DNA of 64,000 nucleotides, taken from contig CANLXM010000001.1 in assembly GCA_947495165.1 (NCBI GenBank), positions 620,001 to 684,000 on the forward strand, read 5' to 3'. Both the position numbers and the translations under genes were made by a program. The notes under the pieces were generated by a model. It did not search any database and was not told where the DNA came from. It saw only the letters and a program-made list of their open reading frames with translations. Source of the stretch: an uncultured Cellulomonadaceae bacterium (GTDB lineage: Bacteria > Actinomycetota > Actinomycetes > Actinomycetales > Cellulomonadaceae). Below, piece after piece: positions 16,816 through 24,880 of this stretch. The first letter of the stretch is position 1. Each line of letters starts with the position of its first letter.

Positions 16816-17241
16816 TCAGCGGGGGAGTGACAGCCCTGCAGTGACCGCCGCCGCCGCCGCGAGCGCCCGGGCCGTGTTCCAGCGGGTCCACCGGCGCGCG
16901 TACGCCGGCCAGAACGCCGCGCCGTCCGCGTTCAGCCGGCGGTTCAGCGGCACGTTCGCGGCCACCGTGATCGCCGTGCTGGCGAGCGAGGCGCCGGCCA
17001 CGGCGAGGTCGCTCGTCGCCCCGCGTCCGAGGGCCGAGGCGCCGAGAGCCGCTGCGGCGATCGCCGTGCCCCCGAACAGCACCAGGAAGGGCCCACGCTC
17101 AGCGGCCCGGTTGATCGCGACCATCGCGGCCGCGGCGTCACCGTCCGGCAGCCGCCGCAGCGCGGGGATCACCATGACCGAGAACGCGGCGTAGACGCCG
17201 CCGACCAGCCCGGTCCCGACGATGGTCGCGGCCGCGATCAC
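16816..17241 (-). CDS. DUF1772 family membrane protein
   Basis: 141 residues from a GTG overlapping the upstream stop as GTGA, so it is co-translated with the NmrA-like gene. Four hydrophobic helices are visible, with the family pattern G-L-x-x-G-V-Y-A-A-F near the N-terminus and N-V-P-L-N-x-R-L (residues about 95-102) before the W-x-R-W-x-x-W-N motif. DUF1772 includes anthrone oxygenase-like proteins; here the role is unknown. Pairing with an NAD(P)-binding protein under an AraC-type regulator suggests a small redox or detoxification unit. Confidence 0.8.
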   Translation of the reverse strand: MIAAATIVGTGLVGGVYAAFSVMVIPALRRLPDGDAAAAMVAINRAAERGPFLVLFGGTAIAAAALGASALGRGATSDLAVAGASLASTAITVAANVPLNRRLNADGAAFWPAYARRWTRWNTARALAAAAAVTAGLSLPR

Positions 17242-18044
17242 GTCCAGGCCCCCGCGAGCGCGGCCCGGTGCGCGTACGCCGCGAGCGGCGACGGCGCGCG
17301 TCCGAGCAGCTGCGTGACGCCGTCGGCCAGGGTCGCGTTGCGCCCGTCGAGGATCTCCGTGAACAGGTGGGCGAGCGGCTCGGCCTCCTCGGCGGGGACG
17401 CCGTCGAGCGCGACGTCCGCGACGAACGTCGGGACGTCCACCGGCTCGAACGCCACCGGTCGTCCGGTCGCGGCGGTCAGCACCGCGGCGGCCTGGGTGA
17501 AGGTCAGCAGCTCGGGGCCGGACAGCTCGTAGGTCGCGTCCTCGGGCTCGGGCCGGGTGAGGGCGACGACGGCAGCGTCGGCGACGTCCTCGAGGTCGAC
17601 GAACGCTTCGGGGATGTCGGGTGCGGGGAGCCGGAGCCGGCCTCGCCGGACCGGTCCGGCGAGGAAGTGCTCGGAGAAGTTCTGCTGGAACCACGAGCAC
17701 CGCAGCACGGTGGTGGGGACCCCGCACTCGCGCAGCGCGGCCTCGCTCGTCCGGGCGCCCTCCTCGCCGCGCCCGGACAGCAGGACCAGGCGTCCGACGC
17801 CGGCGTCGTGCGCGAGCCGGCCGAGCGCGGCCATCTTCTCGGGGACGCCCGGGAACGCGAGATCCGGGGTGAAGCAGACGTAGGCGGCGTCGGCGCCGTC
17901 GAGGGCGGGGCGCCACGTGGCAGCGTCGTCCCAGTCGAAGCCGGTGCGGCGGGACGCATGGCGAGCGTGGTGGCCCTGGGCGGTCAGGCGGTCGTGGATG
18001 CGGGAACCGGTGCGGCCTGCGCCGCCGATGATGACGATGTCCAT
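17238..18044 (-). CDS. NmrA-like/atypical SDR NAD(P)-binding protein
   Basis: 268 residues. N-terminal Rossmann fingerprint IIGGAGRTGSRI (residues 4-15), a VLLSGRG strand near 93-99, and the NmrA-type segment LRCSWFQQNFSEHFL. There is no catalytic Tyr-x-x-x-Lys, as usual for atypical SDRs of the NmrA/HSCARG group that sense or use NADP. The start ATG is the first after the divergent promoter region; its stop overlaps the DUF1772 start. The AraC gene is divergent. Confidence 0.85.
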   Translation of the reverse strand: MDIVIIGGAGRTGSRIHDRLTAQGHHARHASRRTGFDWDDAATWRPALDGADAAYVCFTPDLAFPGVPEKMAALGRLAHDAGVGRLVLLSGRGEEGARTSEAALRECGVPTTVLRCSWFQQNFSEHFLAGPVRRGRLRLPAPDIPEAFVDLEDVADAAVVALTRPEPEDATYELSGPELLTFTQAAAVLTAATGRPVAFEPVDVPTFVADVALDGVPAEEAEPLAHLFTEILDGRNATLADGVTQLLGRAPSPLAAYAHRAALAGAWT

Positions 18045-18048
18045 GCCT

Positions 18049-18110
18049 CGATCACACCGCAGCAGCGCTGGACGATACATAGGTGGGGCTCCCGCATTGC
18101 TTCGTGATCG
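18049..18110. promoter_or_regulatory. Divergent operator region, inverted CGATCAC sites
   Basis: The 81-base gap between the NmrA-like gene and araC carries CGATCAC at 18049-18055 and its complement GTGATCG at 18104-18110. One lies beside each start. Such paired sites in a shared promoter region fit autoregulation plus control of the divergent pair by the AraC-type regulator. Confidence 0.35.
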
Positions 18111-18112
18111 TC

Positions 18113-18118
18113 TAGCGT
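18113..18118 (+). promoter_or_regulatory. -10 element of the araC-type gene, leaderless
   Basis: TAGCGT lies 7 bases before the ATG at 18126. It immediately follows the right-hand CGATCAC half-site, so a bound regulator would occlude it. Confidence 0.45.
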
Positions 18119-18125
18119 GACGGAC

Positions 18126-19058
18126 ATGGATCCCCTCGCGCACTACCTGGGCGGGCCGCGAGCCCGCAGCGCCTTCGCCCTGCTCATGGAGATGGGCGGC
18201 TCGTGGGGCGTCGACGTCCGCGACGGCGCGGCGCTCACGGTGATCGCCGTCGTGCACGGCGCCGCGCGGCTCGAGGGCACCCTCCTCGCGGCCGGTGACG
18301 TGGCCCTGGTGCGCGGTCCCGAGCCGTACGTCGTCTCCGACGCCGCGGGGCACCCGCCGACGATCGCGATCCAGCCCGGGCAGCGCTGCGAGAGCCTCGA
18401 CGGCCGGGACCTGCGCACCGAGCTGCGGCACGGGCTGCGCCGGTGGGGCACCAGCGCAGATCCCGAGACCACGCTGCTCGTCGGCACCTACGACCGGGCC
18501 GACGACGTCGGTGGGCTCGTCGTGTCCGCCGTGCCGCGCGTGGCCGTCGTCCCGCGCGAGCGCGCGGACGGGGCCGTGGTGGACCTGCTCGCGCGCGAGC
18601 TGGCCGGAGCCGGGCCGGCGGGCCAGGTCGTCGTCGACCGCCTGCTCGACGTGCTCGTGGTGAGCACCGTGCGCGGGTGGTTCGCGGACCCCGGCGCACC
18701 CGTCGACCGGACCTGGCTCGCCTGCGACGATCCCGTCGTCGTGCGCGCGCTCGAGCATCTGCACGCCGAGCCCGCCGCGCCGTGGACGGTCGAGTCGCTC
18801 GCGCGGCGCGTGAACCTCTCCCGTGCGTCGCTGGCGGCGAGGTTCCGTGCGGGCGTCGGGCAGTCACCCATGGCCTACCTCGCGCGCTGGCGCCTCACGC
18901 TCGCCGGAGACCTGTTGCTCGACCCCTCCGTGACGGTCGCCGCGGTGGCCCGCAGCGTCGGGTACGAGAACGCGTACGCCTTCTCGACGGCGTTCAAGCG
19001 GCAGGTGGGGACGACGCCGAGCGAGTTCCGCCGCCGGTCGCCCGTCCTGGCTGCCTGA
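18126..19058 (+). CDS. AraC-family transcriptional regulator
   Basis: 310 residues. An N-terminal cupin-like sensor (about 1-190, with the GDVALVRGPEPYVVSD strand pair) and a C-terminal double helix-turn-helix. Helix-turn-helix 1 is SLARRVNLSRASLAARFRAG, and the second ends in the family signature VAAVARSVGYENAYAFSTAFKRQVGTTPSEFRR. The sensor resembles the cupin_6/AraC_binding_2 group that often controls oxidoreductases. The start at 18126 is preferred over GTG 18117 because of the -10 spacing. The likely target is the divergent NmrA-DUF1772 pair. Confidence 0.9.
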   Translation: MDPLAHYLGGPRARSAFALLMEMGGSWGVDVRDGAALTVIAVVHGAARLEGTLLAAGDVALVRGPEPYVVSDAAGHPPTIAIQPGQRCESLDGRDLRTELRHGLRRWGTSADPETTLLVGTYDRADDVGGLVVSAVPRVAVVPRERADGAVVDLLARELAGAGPAGQVVVDRLLDVLVVSTVRGWFADPGAPVDRTWLACDDPVVVRALEHLHAEPAAPWTVESLARRVNLSRASLAARFRAGVGQSPMAYLARWRLTLAGDLLLDPSVTVAAVARSVGYENAYAFSTAFKRQVGTTPSEFRRRSPVLAA

Positions 19059-19067
19059 CCGCCGGGG

Positions 19068-20981
19068 TCAGCGGAGCAGCGCGGCGACGAACAGCGCGAC
19101 CCACCCGGCGGTGAGCAGCAGTCCCAGCGACGGGCGGCCCGGCAGGAGGGGCCCGGGCCCGTGCCGGCCTGCGGCCCAGGCCTCGGTGACGAGCCGACGG
19201 GCTGTGGCATCGTCGTCGACGAAGCTCGCGAAGGCCCACGTGGCGCCCGCTGGGCGCTCGAGGACGAGGGCGTCCTGAGATCCCCGGCGCGACCGACGCA
19301 GGACCAGCGCGTCCTCGACACGTCCCACGTGCTCGATCTGGCGCCAGGGGACCCACGCGTCCCACAGCCAGCCGCGCAGCTCGAGGTACCGCGGTCGCAC
19401 GCGGACGAGCGCCCGGGGCCGCGCGGTGAAGCTCAGCACGAAGCTGACGGTGATGGCGGTGCGGACGACGTCGATCACGCTGGTCGTGGGATCGCTGAGG
19501 ACCCACCAGGCGAGCAGCGCACCGGCGGCGTGGAGAGGGAGGAGGAGCAGGGCGTCGGAGCGACCCAGGAGCTGGTGCACCCGCGCCGGCAGCAGCCCCG
19601 TGGCCGGAGAGCCCTGGTCTGGGTCGTGAGGCGCGCCGCCGGCATGATCGCCGGGAGGGGCCTCGGGCGAGGAGCTCGGCACCGTGGGCTCGGACCTCCG
19701 GGGAGCGGGCTCGGCCGGCGGGGCAGCGCCGTCGTCGGTCGGCCGCAGGCCGGTCAGGGTCGCCGCGAACCAGACGTCGCCGACGTGCGCCAGCACGGGA
19801 CGGTCGACCGGTGCGTCGTCGAGCACCACGAGGTGCGCCGGAGCCAGCGGCGGGAGCAGGTCCAGGAGGACGAACGGGTCGTCGTCGGTGTCGTCGCCGA
19901 CGACCTCGCGGACGGCGTCGGCGACCGCCCGGTTGCGCAGGATGACCTCGGCGTCGGTGAGCTCGGCGACGTCGCGGTCGTCGCGCACGAGCTCGTCGAG
20001 GGCCGAGGGGCGGTCGTCGGCGCCGACGCCCGGGCCGGGCTGCGACAGGTAGAACTGCTCGTAGCGCAGGGCACCGCGGGGCGTGCCGTCGGTGTCGACG
20101 AGGGTGATCCCGTCGCCGCGCGTGCGCGCGGTGAGCACGAGCGCCTCGAGCGTCGCCGCGCGTCCCGCCTGCGCGAGCCGCTGGACCCGGCGCGAGCGGC
20201 GCCACGCGACGACGAGGGCGCACAGCCCGATCCCCGACCAGATCAGCGCGCCGGCGGGGTCGAACGCGTCGCCCAGGAGCTCGGCGCGCGACGTCTGCGG
20301 CGACCAGCGCACCGCGACCGAGGAACCGACCTCGGGCGCGCCACGTGTCACGGGAACGACGACGGAGGTCCCGGCGACCTCGACGGTCACGGCGAAGCCC
20401 TCCTCGTCGACGTGCACGACGCGACCGACGTCCGCCAGCGCCGCGACGCGGAACTCGGTCACGGCGCGCACGTCGTGGGCGGTCCAGAGCGCGCCGACGA
20501 CGACGAGCGCCGCGCCGCCCAGGGCGATCGTGAGGGCGATGGCGTCACGCCGACCAGCCGTGGGGAGGAGCGCGGTGACCTCGGGGGGCGGGCCGGTGGT
20601 CACCGACCGTGGCCAGCTCTCGAGCGCGCGGCGGACGACGGAGGCGTGCAGCTGCAGGGCGAGCGCCCCGACCGCGCCCAGGCCGACCGCGACGAGCACC
20701 CAGCCCGGCATGTCGTAGGTCAGCTGGGCTGCTCCGGCGGCCACGGCCAACCACGCGGCGGCCACCGGGGCGGCGCGGACCAGGAGCACGGCGCCGACCT
20801 GCGCGCCGATGAGTGCCGCGAGGAGCACGGACGTGACCGCGAGGACCGGGGGCGCCGATCCCGCGAGGGGAGCGGTGACGCTGTTGGCCAGGCCGCCCGC
20901 GGCGACCGCGACGCCGACGCCCACGGGGACGGCCCAGCGCGTGCCCCGCGGCAGCGGGCGGGGGAGCGAACGGGTGGGCAT
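19068..20981 (-). CDS. Hypothetical polytopic membrane protein
   Basis: 637 residues. N-terminal cluster of four helices (about residues 15-130), two more around 170-195 and 260-280, a long cytoplasmic region (about 290-510, acidic and P-rich near 440-490), and three C-terminal helices with a PH-like segment between them (YLELRGWLWDAWVPWRQIEHV). No enzyme motif is seen. The gene follows the HAD phosphatase gene on the same strand after 53 bases. The start is the ATG at the beginning of a basic segment (MPTRSLPRPLPRGTRW); no ribosome site is seen. Confidence 0.65.
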   Translation of the reverse strand: MPTRSLPRPLPRGTRWAVPVGVGVAVAAGGLANSVTAPLAGSAPPVLAVTSVLLAALIGAQVGAVLLVRAAPVAAAWLAVAAGAAQLTYDMPGWVLVAVGLGAVGALALQLHASVVRRALESWPRSVTTGPPPEVTALLPTAGRRDAIALTIALGGAALVVVGALWTAHDVRAVTEFRVAALADVGRVVHVDEEGFAVTVEVAGTSVVVPVTRGAPEVGSSVAVRWSPQTSRAELLGDAFDPAGALIWSGIGLCALVVAWRRSRRVQRLAQAGRAATLEALVLTARTRGDGITLVDTDGTPRGALRYEQFYLSQPGPGVGADDRPSALDELVRDDRDVAELTDAEVILRNRAVADAVREVVGDDTDDDPFVLLDLLPPLAPAHLVVLDDAPVDRPVLAHVGDVWFAATLTGLRPTDDGAAPPAEPAPRRSEPTVPSSSPEAPPGDHAGGAPHDPDQGSPATGLLPARVHQLLGRSDALLLLPLHAAGALLAWWVLSDPTTSVIDVVRTAITVSFVLSFTARPRALVRVRPRYLELRGWLWDAWVPWRQIEHVGRVEDALVLRRSRRGSQDALVLERPAGATWAFASFVDDDATARRLVTEAWAAGRHGPGPLLPGRPSLGLLLTAGWVALFVAALLR

Positions 20982-21034
20982 GGCGAGGAGCGTAGCGCCC
21001 GGGAGTGCTCGCCCGCCGGGACGTGCTGGTCGCG

Positions 21035-21856
21035 CTACAGCAGCTGTTCGAGGTGGCGCGCGACGCCGTCGTCGACGTTCGAGGCGGTGCGGGCGTCCGC
21101 CGCGTCCAGCGCCTCGGGGTGGGCGTTCGCGACGGCGACCCCGTGGCCGGCCCACCGGAGCATCGGGACGTCGTTGGGCATGTCGCCGAACGCCCACACC
21201 TCGTGGGGTGCGACGCCGTGGGTGGCGCACCATCGCTCGAGCCCGGCAGCCTTGGTCACGCCGGGTGCGGACAGCTCGGCCAGGCCGTGCGCGCCGGAGA
21301 ACGCGAGCAGCGCCCGCTCACCCACGGCGTCGGCCACGCGGGCATACAGGTCGTCGTGGGCCGCGCCGTCGAGCAGCGCCAGGAGCTTCCCGACGACGGC
21401 GCCCACGTCCCCGGGTCCCTCGGGCGCGAGGGCGGTCGCGACGTCGACGCGGCGCAGGTCGGCGGGGACAGGGTGCTCGCTCGTGAACTCCGGGTCGTAG
21501 ACCGGGCCGTCGATGCGCTCCAGGCCGAGCGCGATCCCCGGCACGGCCGCCCGGAGGTCGCCGACGATCGCGGCGAGGGCGTCCGGGGCGAACCCGTGCA
21601 CCTCGCTCAGCGAGCCGGTCGCGAACTCGTACACCGCCGCGCCGTTGAGGACCACGGCCGTGCCGTGCTGCCCGGCGAGGTCGGCGAGCATGGGCAGCCA
21701 CCGCGGCGGGCGGGCGGTGACGAACACGACGCGGACGCCGTCGTCGTCCAGCCGGCGCAGCACGTCCCGGGTGCGTGCCGAGACGGTGCCGTCCGGGCGC
21801 AGCAGGGTACCGTCGAGGTCGGTCGCGACGACGCGCGGTGCGCCCGGAGCCGGCAC
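21035..21856 (-). CDS. HAD-superfamily (Cof type IIB) hydrolase
   Basis: 273 residues from GTG, 1 base after the stop of the YajQ gene, so likely one operon. HAD motif I is DLDGTLL (residues about 13-19), motif II is VFVTAR, and motif IV is the FGDMPNDVPML segment near residue 223. A type IIB cap lies between. Cof-like enzymes dephosphorylate sugar phosphates or related metabolites; the substrate cannot be told. Confidence 0.9.
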   Translation of the reverse strand: MPAPGAPRVVATDLDGTLLRPDGTVSARTRDVLRRLDDDGVRVVFVTARPPRWLPMLADLAGQHGTAVVLNGAAVYEFATGSLSEVHGFAPDALAAIVGDLRAAVPGIALGLERIDGPVYDPEFTSEHPVPADLRRVDVATALAPEGPGDVGAVVGKLLALLDGAAHDDLYARVADAVGERALLAFSGAHGLAELSAPGVTKAAGLERWCATHGVAPHEVWAFGDMPNDVPMLRWAGHGVAVANAHPEALDAADARTASNVDDGVARHLEQLL

Positions 21857-21857
21857 G

Positions 21858-22355
21858 TCAGCGGTAGTTGGTGAACTGCACCGCGAAGTCGAGGTCGGCG
21901 CCCTTGAGGAGCGCCTGGACCGCCTGCAGGTCGTCGCGGGACTTGCTGGTGGCGCGGACCTCGTCGCCGGTGATCTGCGTCTTGACGGCCTTGGGGCCCT
22001 CGTCGCGGATCAGCTTGGTGACCTTCTTGGCGTTCTCGCCGGCGAGGCCCTCCTTGAGGACGCCCTCGAGGCGGTACTCCTTGCCGGACAGCTGCGGCTC
22101 CTTGTCCTCGGTGTCGAAGGACTTGAGCGAGACGCCGCGCTTGATGAGCTTGGTCTGGAAGACGTCGAGGATCGCCATCACGCGGTCCTCGGAGTTGGCG
22201 ATCATGACGATCTTCTCGGTGCCGCTCCACGCGATCGAGGCGCCGACGTTCTTGAAGTCGTAGCGCTGGTTGATCTCCTTGACCGCCTGGTTGAGGGCGT
22301 TGTCGACCTCCTGGCGGTCGACCTTGCTGACGATGTCCATCGAGGCGTCGGCCAT
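21858..22355 (-). CDS. YajQ-family nucleotide-binding protein
   Basis: 165 residues, the standard family length, with the conserved start [25 protein letters not shown], the Q-R-Y-D-F-K motif and the [17 protein letters not shown] segment. YajQ proteins bind RNA or nucleotides; one Xanthomonas member is a cyclic di-GMP effector. AGGAG lies 9 bases upstream of the ATG. It heads a unit with the HAD hydrolase. Confidence 0.94.
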   Translation of the reverse strand: MADASMDIVSKVDRQEVDNALNQAVKEINQRYDFKNVGASIAWSGTEKIVMIANSEDRVMAILDVFQTKLIKRGVSLKSFDTEDKEPQLSGKEYRLEGVLKEGLAGENAKKVTKLIRDEGPKAVKTQITGDEVRATSKSRDDLQAVQALLKGADLDFAVQFTNYR

Positions 22356-22397
22356 GGTGCACTCTCCTGCGTCGTCGGGGGTGGGTCTGATCCCAGC

Positions 22398-23351
22398 CTA
22401 GGCCGTGACGGGCGCCCGCAGCAGCGCGCGGCGCCGCAGGTTCCGCACGGCGTCGACGCTCAGCACGCCGATCGCGATCCACACGAGGACGAACCCGGCC
22501 CAGCGTGCGGGCGCCATGTGCTCGCCGAACACCAGCACCCCGACGAGGAACTGCATGAGCGGGGTGATGTACTGCATGAGCCCGACGACGCTGAGCGGCA
22601 GGCTCCGGGCGGCGGCGGAGAACAGCAGGAGCGGCAGAGCGGTGACGACGCCCGTGGACACCAGCAGCGCCGCGTAGCCCGGGCCCGAACCGAGCATCGT
22701 GCCGTCCGGGCCCAGCCACACGAGGTAGGCGATGCCGACGGGAGTGAGCACCATGGTCTCGACGGCGAGTCCGGGCAGCGCGCCGACGGTCCGGCCGACG
22801 CGGTTCTTCACCAGGCCGTACAGCCCGAACGACCCGGCGAGCCCGAGCGCGAGCCACGGCACACCGCCGGCGGCGACGGTCAGGACCCCGACGGCGACGC
22901 CGGCGATCGCGACGGCCGCCCACTGCCCGCGGCTGAGGCGCTCGCGCAGGACGAGCACGGCGATCACGACGGTGACGATCGGGTTGATGAAGTACCCGAG
23001 CGACGCCTCGACGACGTGCCCGTTCGTCACGCCCCACACGAACAGCACCCAGTTCACGGCGACGAGCATCGCCGACAGGGCGAGGGCCCCGACGGCGCGG
23101 CGGTTGCGGAGCACGGTGAGCAGGCTCGGCAGCTGGCGCAGGACGACCAGCAGCAGGAGGCAGAACAGCAGGCTCCACACGGCGCGGTGCGCGACGACCT
23201 CGATGGAGCTGCTGCGCTCGAGGAGCTTGAAGAACAGGGGGAGCGTGCCCCACATGAGGTAGCCGGACAGTCCCAGGCCGAGGCCGCGAGGATCGAGCGC
23301 CGCCGGCGCGGCGGTCGGGGTCGACGGCGGAGCCTCGGACGTGGTGATCAC
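22398..23351 (-). CDS. rarD: RarD-type EamA permease
   Basis: 317 residues with ten predicted helices in two EamA halves. RarD hallmarks are G-Y-L-M-W-G-T-L-P-L-F-F-K near the start, A-H-R-A-V-W-S, N-W-x-L-F-V-W-G-V-T-N-G-H, S-L-G-Y-F-I-N-P and L-Q-Y-I-T-P-L-M-Q-F-L. The GTG at 23351 is chosen because upstream in-frame starts would run into the promoter and tRNA region; the first residues (ITTSEAPPSTP) form a short cytoplasmic tail. Substrate unknown; the family is historically tied to chloramphenicol resistance. Confidence 0.88.
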   Translation of the reverse strand: MITTSEAPPSTPTAAPAALDPRGLGLGLSGYLMWGTLPLFFKLLERSSSIEVVAHRAVWSLLFCLLLLVVLRQLPSLLTVLRNRRAVGALALSAMLVAVNWVLFVWGVTNGHVVEASLGYFINPIVTVVIAVLVLRERLSRGQWAAVAIAGVAVGVLTVAAGGVPWLALGLAGSFGLYGLVKNRVGRTVGALPGLAVETMVLTPVGIAYLVWLGPDGTMLGSGPGYAALLVSTGVVTALPLLLFSAAARSLPLSVVGLMQYITPLMQFLVGVLVFGEHMAPARWAGFVLVWIAIGVLSVDAVRNLRRRALLRAPVTA

Positions 23352-23420
23352 CCTCTTGTGAGGTGGCGGAGCGGTGCGGGACCCGAGCGTGGAGGTCGAT
23401 TTCCCCCCGCTGGTGGGAAC

Positions 23421-23429
23421 TAGTATTGT
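23421..23429 (+). promoter_or_regulatory. -10 region of tRNA-Tyr
   Basis: TAGTATTGT contains overlapping -10 matches (TAGTAT, TATTGT) about 66 bases before the mature tRNA 5' end. The same AT-rich patch reads CACAATACTA on the minus strand and may also serve rarD. Confidence 0.4.
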
Positions 23430-23494
23430 GGCACCGCTCCTCCACGAGCCCGGACGTCTCATCGACGTGACGGGATCAGGACGGGCGCAAGCCT

Positions 23495-23576
23495 GGCAGC
23501 TTGCCCGAGTGGCCAAAGGGAGCTGACTGTAAATCAGCCGCGTCATGCTACGGGGGTTCGAATCCCTCAGCTGCCA
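23495..23576 (+). tRNA. tRNA-Tyr (anticodon GTA)
   Basis: Seven-base acceptor stem GGCAGCT / AGCTGCC, anticodon stem GCTGA / TCAGC around the loop CTGTAAA with GTA at 23529-23531. A long class II variable arm is present, along with the T-arm GGGGGTTCGAATCCCTC. The 3' CCA is encoded (23577-23579). A long variable arm with GTA is diagnostic of bacterial tRNA-Tyr. Confidence 0.96.
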
Positions 23577-23584
23577 CCAGCGTC

Positions 23585-23629
23585 ACGACGAAGCGGCCCC
23601 ACCCGATCCGGGTGGGGCCGCTTCGTCGT
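23585..23629. terminator. 21-bp perfect hairpin between tRNA-Tyr and the ribosomal operon
   Basis: Perfect 21-bp stem with a 3-base loop (ATC at 23606-23608). The core is AAGCGGCCCCACCCG and its complement. It lies between tRNA-Tyr (plus) and the end of rpmJ (minus), so it can stop transcription from both sides. Confidence 0.8.
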
Positions 23630-23638
23630 TCGTGGGCC

Positions 23639-23761
23639 TCAGCCCTGTCGCCCCTTCCAGCGGGGATTCTTCTTGTTGATGACGTACGTCTTGCCGCGGC
23701 GGCGCACGACGATCGAGCCGTCCTTGTTCTTGAGCGAGCGCAGGGACGCGCGGACCTTCAT
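23639..23761 (-). CDS. rpmJ: Ribosomal protein bL36, zinc-free paralogue
   Basis: 40 residues beginning [11 protein letters not shown] and ending NPRWKGRQG, clearly bL36. The Cys/His zinc ribbon of the housekeeping form is absent (no cysteine at all) and the protein is three residues longer than usual, like the E. coli YkgO type. The ATG overlaps the L31 stop (ATGA). It is the last gene of the zinc-independent ribosomal operon. Confidence 0.93.
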   Translation of the reverse strand: MKVRASLRSLKNKDGSIVVRRRGKTYVINKKNPRWKGRQG

Positions 23762-24033
23762 CGCCCGGCCTCCGGCGTGTGCGTCCCGGCGGGGTTGCCG
23801 TAGCGGCGGCGGAACTTCTCGACGCGTCCCGCGGTGTCCATGACGCGTGCCGTCCCCGTGTAGAACGGGTGGCTCGCGCTCGAGATCTCGACGTCGAGCA
23901 CGGGGTAGGTCTGCCCGTCCGTCCACTCGATCGTGGCGGCGGAGGTGGCCGTGGACCGGGACAGGAACGCGAAGTCCGCGCTCTTGTCGCGGAACACGAC
24001 AGGTCGGTAGTCGGGGTGGATGCCGTGCTTCAT
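23758..24033 (-). CDS. rpmE2: Ribosomal protein bL31 type B (zinc-free)
   Basis: 91 residues; begins [28 protein letters not shown], the type B L31 pattern. The C-x-x-C zinc pair of type A is absent, and the F-Y-T-G signature is present. The ribosome site AGGAG lies 7 bases upstream. Under zinc limitation this form replaces the zinc-binding L31. The C-terminal tail (GTHTPEAGR) overlaps the rpmJ start. Confidence 0.95.
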   Translation of the reverse strand: MKHGIHPDYRPVVFRDKSADFAFLSRSTATSAATIEWTDGQTYPVLDVEISSASHPFYTGTARVMDTAGRVEKFRRRYGNPAGTHTPEAGR

Positions 24034-24062
24034 GGCGGTCTCCTGAGGGTCGAGGTTGGGTG

Positions 24063-24368
24063 CTACCAGCTGGACTTGGTCACGCCGGGCAGCTCTCCGC
24101 GCAGGGCCATCTGGCGCAGCCGGATCCGGGAGAGCCCGAACGTCCGGTGGTACGCGCGGGGACGGCCGTCGACGGCGTCCCGGTTGCGCAGGCGGGTGCG
24201 GCTGGCGTCCCGCGGCTGGCGCTGCAGCTCGGTGACGGCGGATGTGCGCGCGGCGGGCTCGGTGCGGGGTGAGGCGATGGTCGCCTTGAGCTCGGCGCGC
24301 CGCTCGGCGTAGCGCTCGACGACGACCTCGCGCTGGTGGTTGCGGGCGATCTTGGACTTCTTGGCCAT
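24063..24368 (-). CDS. rpsN: Ribosomal protein uS14, zinc-free paralogue
   Basis: 101 residues, the long C-minus form of S14 ([24 protein letters not shown]). The C-terminus has [34 protein letters not shown], without the C-x-x-C...C-x-x-C ribbon of the short zinc-binding form. GAGGAG lies just before the ATG. It follows rpmG by 6 bases. Confidence 0.95.
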   Translation of the reverse strand: MAKKSKIARNHQREVVVERYAERRAELKATIASPRTEPAARTSAVTELQRQPRDASRTRLRNRDAVDGRPRAYHRTFGLSRIRLRQMALRGELPGVTKSSW

Positions 24369-24374
24369 GGCTCC

Positions 24375-24542
24375 TCAGCGTTCTTCGCGGAAGTCGACGT
24401 GGCGGCGCACCACCGGGTCGAACTTGGAGATGACGAGACGGTCGGGGGTGTTGCGGCGGTTCTTGCGGGTGACGTACGTGTAGCCCGTGCCGGCGGTCGA
24501 GCGGAGCTTGATCACGGGACGGAGCTCGGCGTGCTTGGCCAT
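24375..24542 (-). CDS. rpmG: Ribosomal protein bL33, zinc-free paralogue
   Basis: 55 residues: [18 protein letters not shown], then [15 protein letters not shown] and [19 protein letters not shown]. The family motif [11 protein letters not shown] is intact and no cysteine is present, so this is the C-minus form. The start shares its A with the L28 stop (TGATG), so it is coupled to rpmB. Confidence 0.95.
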   Translation of the reverse strand: MAKHAELRPVIKLRSTAGTGYTYVTRKNRRNTPDRLVISKFDPVVRRHVDFREER

Positions 24543-24778
24543 CAGACCTTCTCTCCTCGGGACAGGATGCGGGCGACGACGACGTCGATGCCGACCTTGT
24601 CGATCGTCTTGATGCCCCGGGCGCTGACGCGGAGCGTCATGTGGCGCCCCAGCGACGGCACCCAGTAGCGCTTGCGCTGGATGTTCGGGTTGAAGCGGCG
24701 CTTGGTGCGCACGTGGGAGTGCGAGATCGCGTGGCCGAAGCCGGGCTGGGTGCCCAGCACCTGGCAGACAGCGGACAT
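24542..24778 (-). CDS. rpmB: Ribosomal protein bL28, zinc-free paralogue
   Basis: 78 residues; [34 protein letters not shown] is plainly bL28. The C-x-x-C of the zinc form is reduced to C-Q-V-L, so only one cysteine remains. The start has a strong GCAGGAGGA ribosome site. It is the first gene of the operon rpmB-rpmG-rpsN-rpmE2-rpmJ, and the Zur-like box lies 39 bases upstream. The in-frame ATG at 24805 is rejected because the ribosome site would then fall inside the coding region. Confidence 0.95.
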   Translation of the reverse strand: MSAVCQVLGTQPGFGHAISHSHVRTKRRFNPNIQRKRYWVPSLGRHMTLRVSARGIKTIDKVGIDVVVARILSRGEKV

Positions 24779-24816
24779 GAGAGTTCCTCCTGCGGGTAGG
24801 GCCACAGACTAGATAT

Positions 24817-24831
24817 TGATAATCATTCTCG
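24817..24831. promoter_or_regulatory. Zur-like operator in the divergent promoter
   Basis: TGATAATCATTCTCG is an imperfect 15-bp palindrome centred on C24824, matching the actinobacterial Zur pattern TGA-AAT-ATT-TC at most positions. It stands out as the most AT-rich patch for kilobases. It lies between the zinc-free ribosomal operon (minus) and the CobW-like gene (plus), so zinc-loaded Zur could repress both. Confidence 0.75.
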
Positions 24832-24880
24832 TCAAGACGTAGAGTCGGCCCGATCCCCTCCCGTCACGAGAGAGCAGCCC

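Noticed and set aside
23495..23629. tRNA-Tyr as integration site of a mobile element
   Set aside because: No integrase and no duplicated tRNA 3' end is seen; the flanking genes are ribosomal and housekeeping.
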